Positions 34,801 through 49,800 of a stretch of 64,000 nt of DNA are shown in pieces. The stretch is from Ficedula albicollis (lineage: Eukaryota > Chordata > Aves > Passeriformes > Muscicapidae): assembly GCF_000247815.1 (NCBI RefSeq), contig NW_004775934.1:1-64000 (forward strand). The letters are read 5' to 3'. A model generated the notes under the pieces. It had not been told where the DNA came from. It saw nothing but the letters and a program-made list of their open reading frames with translations, and made no database searches. Both the position numbers and the translations under genes were made by a program. Every line of letters starts with the position of its first letter. Positions within the stretch are counted from its first letter, which is position 1.

Positions 34801-37800
34801 TAGAGATGAAGGTGCTTTCAGTTAGATCACTTCCACATCTACACCATACCTTGCATGAATGCATACATGAAAGTGTATTTCAAATCAAGTAAGTAAAATT
34901 ACAACAGTGAACGTGATTTTTGTTACAATTCCTATATGCCTGACTTTAAAACAAAGTCAAAATTTTTTGCAACTTCTTTACCTGAGGCTCTAAGCTGGCC
35001 AAGCAACTGTGTTCTCATTCCTACGATGATTTCCATTGTGGCTTGGGATAGGAAGTTCTTTTCACAGAAGGCTCTCTCCCAGCCATCACTGCGTGCCTTC
35101 TGCCATGCCTGAAAATGTTTTTACATTTGCCTATTAATTTTACAAGTTAAAACTAAAAACTGCATTTTTAAAGAAAATTACATTAATGCCAATAAAATGA
35201 ACGCAAAATCCACTCTAAAAGTAAATCAAAAGTAGTATCAAACTAGATTCTTTTTTTCTGTTATTCCCTTTACCCATTCACTACAATGTCAAGTCAGAAT
35301 GATTAATTCAATAAAGATCATTACATTAAGATCATGATTTGAAGGTCTCTGTGTAGTAGTATGTAAAGAGGCACATTGTTTTAAGGTTGGAAAATATAAA
35401 CAAAACATACCACAAAAAGTGTTCCTCACAAATTAATGAGTCCAATATACAGGAAAGACACTAGGCAAAAATAAAGCCTTCTCCAAGGACTTAATCACAG
35501 TCCACCATTCTACATTCAAGTAGGCTGGTACATTATTTGCCTTGACTGGGTGATCAACTGTGATTAATACTCTCTGAAAAGAAAAAACTACCTGGAAAGC
35601 CCTGAGCAGGGCCATGTGGTCACTGAACGTCCCTGCAGCAAAACGCTTCCTGCACAGCATGGCTGCACGCTTTTGGGAGGCCAGCGTGGGCAGCACAAAA
35701 GGGTCTTGGCAGGCAAGAGCACAGGCAATGGTCAGAACAGGATCCAGGCACTTCAGAACTACGGCATACAACACCATTTTACCGAGATGTGGCTCTACAG
35801 GTAATTCAGTGAGGTGATAACCAAGCTCAGTGAGATCTTCCCAAGGGTCCATGGCATCTATGGTCTGTTTATAAATAAACAAACAAACAAAGGAGAGGGG
35901 GGCAGGGACAGTGGACAAAATCAATTTACAGTGAAAGCCAAAAGAATGTGAATATTGGACATTAACTAGATTTGTTCCCAAACACTTAAAAAGCAAGTCA
36001 AATTAACAGAGACAAGAGTTTGAAGAACACAACCCCACACACAAAATGAAAACAGACAATAAATAAAAATTCAAAACATCCTTAAGTAATTAAAAACAGC
36101 TTCAGCATGAACTGAAGCCAATAAGATAGACTGCTACACCACAAATTTGGAACCAAACACAACTTCCATATAAACCTATTCCTTTTCTGACCTTAAGCAT
36201 ATGCACAGCATTTCTCACAGTTACAGCAGGTGGAGGATCAGGAGCTCTCATAAGGAAGTCTACAATTGGACAGTTAGTTGGAGCCAGAAGTTTTGTGTAC
36301 AAACAAATCTCCTGCAAGTTAAAAGACAGAACAAAAAGGATTACCAAGAGTTGCAAATAACCTCCAAACACATGATTTGTTGCACTCAATAGTATGGTTT
36401 GATGACATTACATTTTTTAAAGTTATAATTTCTAACTGAACATTCACCTGAAGCGGCATTCTTAGAAGTTCTGGACATTGAAATTCCAACATATTCTGAA
36501 ATCGGAGTCTGCTGAAGAGACGAAAACAGACTCCAGGCTGACAGCGCCCAGCCCTTGAAAATAAAATACGGGAAGTTGTGAAAACTAGGATTTCTTTCTA
36601 AAATCAAAACCAAAAGCCAGCAAAGAGATATAGAAACTTGGAATGGAAAAGTGAGAGTTTTCCAATCAAGGATTATTTTTGAAAGTGTGGCAGTTTTTTA
36701 CTGTAATTTTCACCCAAGACTGAGAAATCTGGAGAAGGAAAAACAAGGCTTATCTAACAAGTAAAGTGCTGTGGGTTTTTTGCTAACCTAAGACCAGTCC
36801 AAATCTCAATCATCCTTTGTTGTAAGGAATCTAAGTTGCAAACTTCATTTCCTCCCCTCACAACCCCCAAACAGAAGTGACCCCTGGAGTAAGAGTTAGA
36901 ATAAAGATTAAACAACTTGTGAGTGAAAGGACAGAGACAGCAAATTTTCACATTCGTGCACAAATACCTGTAGCTTAATTTGATGGATTAATTTGATTGT
37001 AGCCAATTTGATTGATTAAACAGGCATTTGATGCTAGATAAACTTCTGAACCCTCACCCACAGTGCTGGAAAGAAGATGATCATGGCCTGTCAAGTCATG
37101 GATAGTTTAGACAAAGTGAAATATGCAGTCCTGTGCACACAGATTGCTGGTGCTACATGGGAGAAAGAGGAAGGAAAACATATTTATGGGGGGAAAATAA
37201 CCTAGAGCTTTGGGAAATGCCTGAGCATCACTTTTCTACAACTTGAGAAATGACTGCAAGGAAATACATACTGACCCCTACTTGTCTGCAGAGAATGAAT
37301 GTTGGGCATTGTCCAACTGGACTAGGCTAGAAACAGTTATTATGTTGTGTGCTTTGTTCTTAATATACAGGATGGTGGACACCTGCAAAATGAAAACCAG
37401 TAATGATGCATTTATTACCTTCCTTTTCTCTGGACAGCACTGGCTTTTGAAATCCACCCCATTTTTAGCATTGTAACACGACTCAGTGCATCAAAAGACT
37501 TCTATAAAAACAAAGCAAGGAACATAAACCAAAGACTGAATAGGGTACATGAAATAAAAGTTACAGTTAGTTATCTGGATTAACAACAGAAGTTTTCTAA
37601 AAAGTATGAAACAGTAATATACACTGCAGCTCCTGGCACAAAGGCATCTTCTCAGTTTCAAGCGAATTTATGATGGTATCTCCTTTGCAGTGTCTTTGTG
37701 TTACACAGTTTTTGAAATTAAACTTTTTCTAGTCAATAGGTAACAGCAAGTCAGCAAGTGATACATCAGATCTGTGTTCTGAGATATTACAAAGCAATCA

Positions 37801-40800
37801 AAAATACATTATTATACCAAATAAAGTTTTCCTTTTTATCTCACTTGGAAATGACCTACTTATTTTCTTAGACTGATACAAAATTACAAAAAAAAATTTG
37901 TTTTATGAGAACTTCAGAAATTTGGTGAGCATATTACCTATGAAATCCAATTTTATTTTCAAAGCCATTCACTAGGTCTTAAATTGCCTTAAAATCATTA
38001 TTGTATCTCACTTTTCTTGAACAAATAATTTGGGAATGGGCACTCAACACACCAAAAAAGTGCTTAAAAATTTAATGGATTATTTTTGGACTTGATAAAA
38101 TAGTAGGACAAGAGGACCTCGAGTGGTGTCAGGAAGGTAGTGGTCTAAACTGAAGACTTGTTTTAAAAATCCAACAGAAATACTAAATTAAAAAAGAAAA
38201 AGATACATCAATACATCAACCTACATTAGCTTTTACAGGGTTTTTAGACCTGTTTTTAGCTTGCTATTTACAGTATTTGTCTTAAAACAAATGGATGTTG
38301 AAACCTTTCAGTGAGGTCTCTTGCCTGACAGGCACTAGCTCTCAGCCTACTGTAAAGTTAAAAAAAAAAAATTTCTCCAAAATTTATGCACTGTGTGTTT
38401 TAGAATCACACTAGGAAAATTTATGGCAGTCATACCTCTTTCACCTTGCCTGAGTCAATGACAAACACAACATCATTAACAGTTATGCTTGTTTCCGCAA
38501 TATTAGTAGAAAGAATCTGCAATTAAAAAGAATCAAAACCAAAATTACAGTAACTGTAAAAGCAAAGGCAAAATAGATCATTGTAGCATCTGACAAAGTC
38601 CTCTGCTACTTGCAATTTTGCGGATGCCAGAAGGTGGAGTTTCAAGCACTTTCTTCTGATCCAAAGTCTGCACACTCGAATGAAGCAAGAAAACTTGGTA
38701 TCTAATGCAAGACAAAAAGCACATTTTAAGGATCCTTAAAAGAACCAACGAAAAGCCACAGAAACCTAAAGGTTTTACCTGTTAGCATTATCAGCAAATC
38801 TCTTGTCATCAAAAAGAATGCGGTCCCTCAGGCTCACTATCTCATCATATCCAGGGAGAAATATTAAAATTGCTCCTGAAAAAGGAAGGGTGGGTTTGCA
38901 AAGTTAAACAAAAAATTGAAATATATGTCAGTGCCATGTAGACTAGCACTCAGAAGGTCTTAACAGTCTTAACTTTTGGGGATTTCTGAAAAAGGAGCAT
39001 GATTCCTCAGAAGCCTAACCCACAATAATTCACTGGGAGTGTGGGTATTTACCCACCTGCATCACAGCTATGACAGATGCTGTTAAGTAAGTGCATTATC
39101 AGATCCAGATCCACTTTTTCATCATCAAAACTGTGATGATAAGCTGTCAGTAGTTCTCTGTCCTCTGCACTAAGGTCACTACCACTTTTTTGGACCAGGG
39201 AACTTTCATCCAGATTTCCAAATCCGAATGAAGCACTGTAATAGAAAAATACACAGACCAGAGTCAAGGCTGCCCCCTTCAGGTTTGCATTCAGCCATCA
39301 ACTCAAACTTAGATCAAGACGAACATGACTATTGGTATCAAATTCTAATTTTTAAGTCTAGCAGAAGAGAATCACCACACTATTGCTGTTTAAATGTTAA
39401 CACAACAAAGCATGTCACTTCAGTTTTCAGTGTTAACTTTAGTTTCCTTAAACGTCATTGAAATACAACCATAAGCAAATGAAAGTATAAAGATACTTCC
39501 CATTTATCTGCTCAAGAAAAAAATTTTAAGACACATATATTCTCCAAAAATTTTGCACTAGCAGAAACTACACTAAGAGAAATTATATTAAATATAATCT
39601 TTACAAAACACTACCTCAACTATGATAACTGTAAGTTAATAAAAAAAAATCAGTCTTGAATGGCTTAATGTACACGTTACTTCCATAAAGTTTCTTTAAT
39701 ATTTCTATTGTGTATAAACAATATACAGATAAAAACACATTACAGATTTGTTTCCAAAGTAAACATGTGAAAATAAATGGTACATAGTATAGAATCAGTA
39801 AGCTGTGCTTCTGAGTACACATTTTTGTTTTTGAAATGTTCCTACTCTCAAAAAAACCGGCATTGCTATTTAGTCTAGATTTTACAGAATAAAAAGCTAA
39901 AACCTGCTCTGATTAAAACAATACAAACCTCAAATTTCCCTTCACCATGCTACACAATTCTTCCTGTAAAGCAGTTACAGCTTACCTGTAGGATTCCAAC
40001 AGATCAATAACCTCAGTCTGTCCAAAACGCCTAGCCCAGTCCACAGCCATCCTGAAAAGAGTTGCACAAGTATTTTTATTAGATTTTTAACTTCAAAAGA
40101 TGAATTTCTGTATTGTTATCAGTACTGTTATTGCTGGATATGCAACTTCCCATTTGAAAATGCTCGATTAAGTGCTAACAGCTATCTGATTTTTAGATAA
40201 ATGCAGTTCTTTACCACAAAAAAAAGTTTTATACAGCAAACATGTACAAGGAAATGAGGAGGAACAATATGCCATTCCTTTAAAAAGCCCGCACCAAGTG
40301 CAGAGATCAGACCTGCCTGTTTGCAGTACCCTTAAAGTTGTCCCAAAATGGCACACCCCAGGCGTTTTTCATCAAAATGTGCGAAAACATTGGGCTGTTT
40401 CACGTCTTTCAGAAGCTGTCCTGCTCACAATGCAGTTCACTGTTTTACCTTTAAAATGCATTCCTTCCCAAGTTTTTCAAGTGTTAGTACCAATATAGAC
40501 ATACTTCATGATCACAAAACTTGAGTTTTTACAGATTCACAGATATTTTTACATGCTACAACATATGGAGAAATATAACACAAAGATCTTCTGATACAGG
40601 TAACTCCATGAAAATAAGAATTGCCGAACATTTTGATTCAATTCAGTAGATTACAGTTTTTCTGCAAACCAGTGTCTTAAATAAAACCTGTTGAAATGAA
40701 GTTTATAGCCCATAATCAAGACCATGTAATTAAGAATTCAATTTAAAATTTACAGAAAACAATGTGATTAACAGGAGTTAGAAACTGTTCAGGCTGTCAA

Positions 40801-43800
40801 AATCTAAGTTCTTACAGCAGTTTGATAAGTTAGCAAATTAATTTAGATGTTATAGAAGTTTCGATCTCTCTCTTATATTGACAAATAAATCTATCTTTTG
40901 ATTTCTCTGTTTGATTTTACCAGCCATTGGATGATTTGCAGTGGATACTTGCTCCCATGCTGATCAGCTGTTCTACTTGACTCAAAAAGCCTCTCCCTGC
41001 AGAAATCATCAGAGCAGTTGCACCAGTTTCACTGTGCCTATAATCAACTGAGAAGTTTAAAAAAAAATAAAAATCAGCAAACCCAATAGAAATGTTATTT
41101 CTTCATCTAAGTAAAGTACAAATATTGCTTTCAAGTTCTAGCCCACAGAGAATTTGTTTCACTTTATCTCTGAAGTCATTTCATGTGAATTCCACACTGT
41201 TTTAGAAACACACTTCTGTCAATACTGTCAGTACTTCAAAACAACAACTAACTAAACAACTCTTTAATTCTGCTAGCCCTATTCAGCCATCAGAATGCAA
41301 AGGTAACATTAGAAACTGGAGATAAAAGTAGCCATAAATTTGAGGTTGCTTTTTTCCTATGTAATAACACAAGAAACTTACCACTGACATTTTCAGTTAA
41401 AATAAGATGGAACACCTGAGCAAAGGAATCAATATCTTTATGCAACCAGATGTCAGAAAGACAGGAATCCATTTCTTTTACTATCCACGGTTCAAGGCAA
41501 TTCACATCTTTCTCGGTCTGAAGATAAAAAATATTGAAAGAATAATCTCTTCCAAGAGCTGTCTTTATTCTCATATATTACCCACAAAGAATTTGAACGG
41601 TTAGTTTTCCCAGCAGCAACCAGAAATCCAGCACTTAAGAATCAGTTAATGTTTTGATTGAGTCATATACAAGTACTCACACAATGGCAGTCAAGCCATT
41701 TGAGCTAAGAAAATGCTGTGTACAACCACCATAACTGAAGAGCGCACTTCAGCTGGAGCAGTTCATCCCAATAAAGTAATCTATAAATTCTATAAATCTA
41801 TAAAATACATTAATATCCTGAGAGACTCTACAGCACTATCTTTAGATAACAGACTTTAAATGGCTAGGAATACAATGCAAATATGTTGTCTCTTCCAACA
41901 AAAAGAAAAACTTACAAGTTGATTAAATACTGTGTCACCACCATCATCCAACCACTTGTACTCTTCATTTGCCCTTGGAACCGATTTTTGCCTCCGAGAT
42001 GCCAGTTTGTGAGTGTTTTCTTGAGCGGAACACCACTCAGCAAGAGTGCTCTTCTGCTTCTCTTCTAGAATGCAAAGTATTCCCCAAGAAAGTTCTAGAG
42101 TAATCTTTATTATCCTTGTTTTCTACTAAAAAATAGTTATAGCAGGTCGAAGTCTTACCTCTTTAGCCTCTTTTATTTAATCCAGAATGCTACTACTAGT
42201 CCAATCTAAATGATACGTGTAAAGATACCCAAAGTGCACCACTGCAAACAAGGGCTATAAGAACAAGGCAAAACCCACCATTTTGGGGGGTTCATTCAAG
42301 CCTCCATTATTCCAAACTACTGCATTCAAAGGAGCTTCCTAAGTAATTACCTTCTACACAATCTCAGCTCAGATCTTTCTCTAGAAGTGGAATGCTGAAT
42401 ATAAATGATACAATCACTGCCTGTAACAACTTGTACACAAGTGGAAGAAACAGTAGAAAACACCAGTCTCTTAATTGAACTTTTCTCTCCCCAGTGATCA
42501 GAGCTGAGCACTGGGATAAATATTCAGTTAGGATTATATGTTATAGCTTTGGGGTTTGCATTTTTCAATTTTTTTTCCTTAAATAATCACTGGGATCATT
42601 ACTTTCAGTTGCCAGGAAAACTTCTGAAGTAGTATCTACTTAATCAACTTATTAAAAATATATCCATGCCTGAAGAATGCAGAGAAGGATATTACTAAAG
42701 GGAACAACTTGTACATTTTGAACAAGATGCATAAAATCCTGCCTGCTTTAATAGCTGCATCTAATTTTCACTCAAAGGTACAGAGCGTCCTATGTTTCTT
42801 TAGTGTTCATGTGGGCAGATCCCTCAATTATATATAACTCCACACCATAATAATCAATAAAAAATAAGACATTTATCAACTGAAAGCAAAAAGAACGCAA
42901 CCACTGAATCAAAGCGATTTTTCTTCTTCAATTGCATAAACTATTGCAATAATGTAAATACTGAGAGCTTAAACATACTTGCTGTCATCTAATCACGTCT
43001 CATTTAATCTCCTGACTTCAGATTTTTAACAGAAAATAATCCTGTTAATTGTTCATTCAATCAAAGATTCTTGTTGCAAACCCTTACAATTAAGAAAGTC
43101 CACCAACCTTGCTGCTTCTCTTTTTTGTACTTTACCATCTCTTTGTTTGTATACCCAGTGCTTCGTAAAATGTCCTCCAGAAACATCTCTTTAACTTCAA
43201 AAGCTCTTCCTTGAACTAAAAATATAAAAAATCCATCAACAATTATATATTCACTAGCTTCACTTACAGCATTATTTTTTTTTTTAAATTATCTTCGCTG
43301 GAGTTTATTTTTCTCAAAATTATACAAAACAAAATATTTCCAAATTAAAATGCCACCTTGTTTCTCATCAACCTCTTCAATTTTATCAAGTGTTATAGCA
43401 AGAGATGTTCATAAGATTAACAGTTATTAACTACATTTTTTTTAAATTAAAAAAAGAAAACAGTCATTTTTGTTTAGAGTTACAAACAAGAACTCACCAT
43501 GTAAGCCTGCCACCTGGATTTAAAATATAATTAATTAATAAGCAATTAATACAGCTTTGTGCAAGATTCCACAATGAGACAGTACATCTTTGTATTGAAC
43601 TACTTTCTTTTCAGAAGAAGTATGTGAGGAGATTGATTCACCTCAATTACTTCAACTAATTCAGCAAAGCTGGGCTTTCTTTACTGAATACTTCTTGACA
43701 GATGAGACATCCCAGTGGTCTTTACCTTCTAATAATTTATCCTGATTACTTTTTCAACATTACTCTTTCCTAGACTTATCTGTGGATATTAAAGGATGCT

Positions 43801-46800
43801 TTTTGCATGAAGAATTAAAATCTCTACATTTTGATTTCTAATCCCCTAAACTGATTACAACTGATCACAAACTCTATGTAGTACAGGTATCCACAACTAC
43901 AAAATGTTGGTTTCTGTGGTCAGGATTTTGTCATATTGCTGAAGGAAAATTAAACCTTTTTTGTTACATTAACAGACAAAGCCATTTATTTTAATTCTTA
44001 AATTCTCAAAAAAAAGAAAAGAAAAAAAAAAACACTTTTTCAATTGCTATTGGCCTGTTATATAACAAGCATAAGCACTGTGGTAAACTGGAGAGATTGC
44101 CATCAGAATTTCCAACACAAATATACTGATCTAAAAGAACAGGAAGCTGCAAGAAGAGTAAACTGGAAAGCCACAAACAATGACAACTGAGGCTGTCCCT
44201 TGCAAAAAGAATTCAGAGAACATGGAATCATACACAATTTCCAGATTCCAGTCTCCAACAAGTTGCAAACCTTAATTTTACTAGGCAGAAATTCAAAACT
44301 GGGAACTAGAAAGAAACACTTCTATCTGAGAAAAAAAAAAAAAAAAAAAAAGGAAAAACAAAAAAAAAAGGAAAAACAGTCTTCCTTCTTACAAACATTT
44401 GCTAAAATAAACCAGTAAGCAATCCCACCCATTTCCTAAAACTGCTGAGATTTTTCTAAAAAAGGCTGACATGCAGAAAGTCTACCTGACTGTCAAATAA
44501 AGCATTTATCTTAAAAGCTACTTTTCCAAACACATTAAACTTACACATCATCTTTGAAAAAGCAAGGTGATGGCAAGGTGCCAGAGGAGTTCACCCATGC
44601 AGAAAACCTGCAAGCCAGGAGGGTGGGGAAAAAAACCCAAACCCACCCCCATCTCCCGCACATCTATATTTTGCCTCTACTAAAGATCAGTCAAATTAAA
44701 TCAAAAGAGCAATGATGGCAACTCCTTTTGCATCTAACTGCAGGTAACTGAGTCTAAACATAAACTAAGAGGAACTGGATGCCTTTTTTGAATATTTACC
44801 TAGAGGAATGGCTACTAATTTCCTTTAAATCTAAGGATAATGTGATTTAAGCATGAAATCTGCCTAGACCTGTATTTTTGAACAGGTACAGTTATCAGTG
44901 TTTTATCCAGTAACAACCTTCATGAGGCCTGAAGAATTAGAATCTACTGGAATGTATTAATATATAATACACTCATGTAGCTCTTAAGTCCTGTATCAGC
45001 ATGAAGACAGCACTTCAATAACCTTTTCCTACTTCTTGAATTAATAGTGGAGGGGGGCAGGACATACCTGCACTTACAGAACTCCTAGTGATTGAAACAC
45101 TTCACTCAAGTAGGTGCAAACTTAGGTTTACAAAAAGTAGTTACAAAACAAGAAACCTGAATACACAAAAAACAACGATTCTTGTAACTCTCAGTGTATT
45201 CCTCATGTGCCTTTACTCAGAATAGTTATCTACAATTTAATAAGATCTGTGAGTCTCAGGGCAGGTATACTCAGATTTAAGAGTTGAGATAAATACTTAC
45301 TATGTATTACTGGGCAGCTTCCAAAATACCTAATAAAGAGATTTGCATCTAGAGCAGCACTAGAAATAATTAATTTTAAATTAGTTTGGTTTTGCAGCAC
45401 ATCTCTCAGTTTTATTAGCAGGAAGTCACTGAACCTATCCCTCTCATGTACTTCATCCTGTAACAAAAGCAAAAAAAAAAAAAAAAAGAGAAACATCACA
45501 GATTCAAAATCAAAACTTCTGACAAATACTGACTTCTTTTATTTAAATAAAATATATGATTTGGTGGCACATTACAGAAGCCTTAAAATGTGTAAGAATA
45601 GTTTAAGTAATAGGGTTTTTAAAAAGACTATCCATAAGGAAAAAAAAACTTCAAAAAGCTTTTATCAGAGCTGAGTGCACTGCAATGCTGAAGCTGTACA
45701 CAACTTAACTTCAGAGGCCAAAGTGAGTATCTGAAACATCTCTAATTTTTTATCTGTAGCCCAATTTCAAGAAATGGCCACAAACCACAAATTTTATTTT
45801 AACAAATTCTCTCCTCACCACTGATAAGCATTTAAAGAAATGTATGACACCACATAATCAGAAAAAAAGACAGATTGCTTAGACAAGTCATACACAAAGC
45901 CTATAAATTAGGGTACGTAACTGATTAATCATCTGTCATTCTTCTGTTTTCTTTTCTATTATGAATGAATGAAGCAAGGACTCAAATGCAAGGATTGCAG
46001 TCTGACATCAAAAACATAGATCATTCTCATAATTTTTTAACTTTGGTAAACAGGTAGGCAACTGAACTTACCATGATTTATTTTAATCTTCAGTTAAATC
46101 ACACCATAAACATTCTAGTTCCCCTTATTAAATTCCGCATCAGGAGTATTAACATAATCATAAATGAACACACCTGAATTAGTAATATAGCAATAGCAGT
46201 TAGACTGCTGCACTTTATCTTGAAAACACTGGACAAACAAATGGACTGAAAACCTGGTATTGCTAAAACAATTATATGATAACAGAAATTCTGATATGAT
46301 CACATTGAAGCACACGAATGTAAGCCTCCCTAAGGCTTTTCTGCTGACAGGGGAAGTCCACACAAATGTAAGTCTCCCTAAGGCTTTTCTGCTGACAGGG
46401 GAAGTTCAGAAAAATTTATACTTCTGTCCTCCTCAACTCCTCCTGATTCCACAACTAATTATGAAAATTAAATAAGATATTTTTACAGCAAAAAACACAA
46501 ACACACAGAAAAGCACCAAAACCCACAAAACGTGCATGCTACTGTAAGGACTCAGAAAGTCTTTACAGTCGATTCAGACTCTACCGAACAGAAACACCTA
46601 AAATGCCTAAATTTATATAAAACAAATAAGGACCTCATTTTCCAAAGCAGCACATATTGCTCCACCCCACATAAAAGACCACAGGATGCTCACCACAATA
46701 ACATGGGTCACAGTGGAGAGGGTGCTGTCTCCTGCCATCAGCGTGCGAAGGAGCATGTCATTAGTGCAGAATGTTACCAGTGTCTTTGGAGAAACCCTAC

Positions 46801-49800
46801 AGAACAGATCACAGGGACAACTCAGGACTTTTGCACCATTTAAAGGCTGCTAACTTTCCATAGCTCAAAAATTAAAACAGCTGCTCACCAGAAGAGGAAT
46901 TACAGTTCTCTCCCCAAAAGACTCGTGCACATTCACGCACACTTGTTTTTAAACTACGCCTTTTCCCAGACATTTCCTAACAATTCTTAGTGCTTGTGCC
47001 CCAACAGATTAATTGAAAAAATAAGATTCAGATTTTAATAAATAAGAAGTTAAACAGAACTGTGAGAAACTCTGCATGTCATTCAATTTACTAGAAAATT
47101 CCATGTGGAAAAAACCAGGTTCTAATCCCTCAGCATATGCTTGGATATAGCCTTGGTATTTGCCTACATGTGGTTGGATGCCAGGTGCCTACTCAAGCCA
47201 CTCTATCTGTCCTCTCTGTGGGGAGAGGAAACACAACCTAAGACTCACAGGGTCAAGAAAAGGACAAGGAGAGGTATGGGTCTCTGCCATGGGCAACAGT
47301 CCTTCACAAGCTTCTCCAGTATGAGTCCTTCATACTAGACTGCAGTTCTTCACGAAGTGCTGCAGTACAGGTCCCCTTCCACAGAGTGCAGTGATTCAGG
47401 AGCAGCCTGCTCCAGCATGAGACCCTCACAGGGTCACAATCCTGACAGCAAACCTGGTACTGTGTGGGCTGCCTCCTCCCTGTGGGGCCCCAGGTTCTGA
47501 CAAGAGCCTGTTTCAGCAGACTTCCCAGATCACAGCCTCCTTCAAGTATCCACCTGCTCCAACACAGAGTCCTGCACAGGGGGATCCCCGCAGCACCATG
47601 GATCTCCACAGGCTCCAGGGGCACAGTTGCCTCACCACGGGCTGCTGTGGCACCTGGAGCACCTCCTCCCCTCCTGCACTGACCTTCCTGTCTGCTTCTC
47701 TCACAAGCCCTCACTGCTCCCCTTGAACTGCTGCCTCTGTTGTGTAGCTTTTTCTCCCCCATTTCCCACTGTCCAAGAGGCACTGCTACCATCACAGATG
47801 GGCTCAGCCTCAGCCAGAGGCAGGTCTGTCCTGGCTTGAACAAGGTCTATCAGACATGGGAGAGGCTTCTGGTATCTTCTCAGAAGCCTCTCCTCAGCTA
47901 CCAAAGTGTTGCCTTACAAACTCAGTACACTACAGATGACTAAATCACAAAGTCATCAGCTGATCCTCTGACTTTTCAGAAGGTGAAAATGTACCTAAAT
48001 GTTATTATCCTATACCTGGGGCAGAGTTAGCTGTCCCAGTAAAAGCAGCAATTCTACGTCTACTAGAAGTCACTACTTCCTCCAGTACTGCCATCCTAAA
48101 GGAGTGGAAAAGTTCCTTTGTACTGTACTCTACAGCTCTTCTCTGGAAGACAGTTAAGTAAACCTTAAAAATTAGACTTCTGTGTTACTAGAAACACCTC
48201 TAAACACCTCTACTCCAGATCTTTTTTGTCCACAGCTCAAAATATTGTCATCTCTTCCTTTTAGTGTTTCTCTGGAGTAAATGTATTGATTCTTCTCAAG
48301 CTGGATTTTCTCCACTACTTCCAGTAATTCTTCAGTTTTTCCTTTTGCCAGTTTAGTACTCCCAGACATTAATCATCCAGCTTATTTGTGATGCATCTTC
48401 ACTAGCTCTTCTAATCCCTTAATAGCCTTGTGAGCTTTCACACACACATTTCAATTCTTATTGCAGCTTTGTTGTTCAAGTGCACTCCTTTTCATCAGCT
48501 GTATTTTATCTTTGTTGACTCAAGCAACACAACCTTTTGCCATCTTCTGGTTACTCATATCCCAACCACTGCCCCTTCCCTGAAATGTCACTGGCTACAC
48601 AGCGCAAAGATGTTAAAACCCCCACACAATCCATTCATGCTTTGATTTACAGACAAATTCACCAAGTGGTATCAAAATTCCTACTTTTACATCACTTCAT
48701 GTTTTAAAAACAAAAGCTGAAGCAGAGTAAATTTAGCCCAAACTAGACTGGTAAATAATGCTCAGCCTCATCAGTCACTTTACAATTTTGTTGTTTTCCC
48801 TTTTTAGACCCCTATCAACTCACAATACATAACATTTTTTACAGCATGCTGGTTTTCCCACCTACCTTCCAAGCTTGGAGGACTTTTGGATCCACACAAG
48901 TTAAGAGTAGAGAGGGGAAGAAAAAAAAAGAAGAGAGGAAAGTATAGATTTGATCTGAAAATCAGACAAGGATTTACATGCACACACTCCACAGAAGAAA
49001 TCAATAGAAAGCACTTGAAATTCAGTTCTGTAAGACAACCTACTACATGAAACTGTGAAACATAGGAAGAAGGCCATCCTGTTCACTCTTAAGTATTCCT
49101 TACTGCAATAACATATCCCACCTGTACTTCATGGGGCTGCCTCCCAAACATACTGCAGTTCAAATGTACACAAGATTCATGATACCAGCACACAATCAAT
49201 CAACACTTAGAAATACCATCAGTACCTGCTTTCTAAGCGGATCTGGTAACCAATTGTCTGACCAATCTTCTCTTTTCTTTCTGCTGCCACTCTTTCAGCC
49301 ACAGCAACAGCTGCTAAACGTCTTGGCTGAGTACAAAACACACGACAGGGAGTTCCATTCTTGTAGCAGTCATCAAGGATAAACTGAGGGATCTGTAAAG
49401 AAGTGGTTAAAATTTACTTTTTGAGAAAGTTTTCTTAGCACAGGAAGACAATTTAACTGCATCTCAGTATTACACATTGCAAAAGACTTTTCATTAGAAC
49501 TATCACTGCAAACACAACTAATTGGCAAACAATAAATTTCGAAGTATAACCTGCTTAGGTTTTCCTTAAAGAAAAAACTTGCAGTGTCTCTCTCCTGTTT
49601 CAGAGAAATCTATTTTAAAAAAACCCTATAGATAATCTCTCATTTTAAAACAAAAAAAAATATTACTCTGGGTACTAAGAACAGAACTAGCCTTAGAAGA
49701 GCTACATAAACATCACAGCTACTTTCCCTTCAAAATTTTGTATAATTTTAATGTAAAAATCATATCAATCAGAAAATTGTGAGGAACCATTTATGCTTTC

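Noticed and set aside
47304..47843. 179-codon minus-strand frame inside a YTHDC2 intron
   Set aside because: It lies in a GC-rich interspersed repeat and has no recognisable protein feature.
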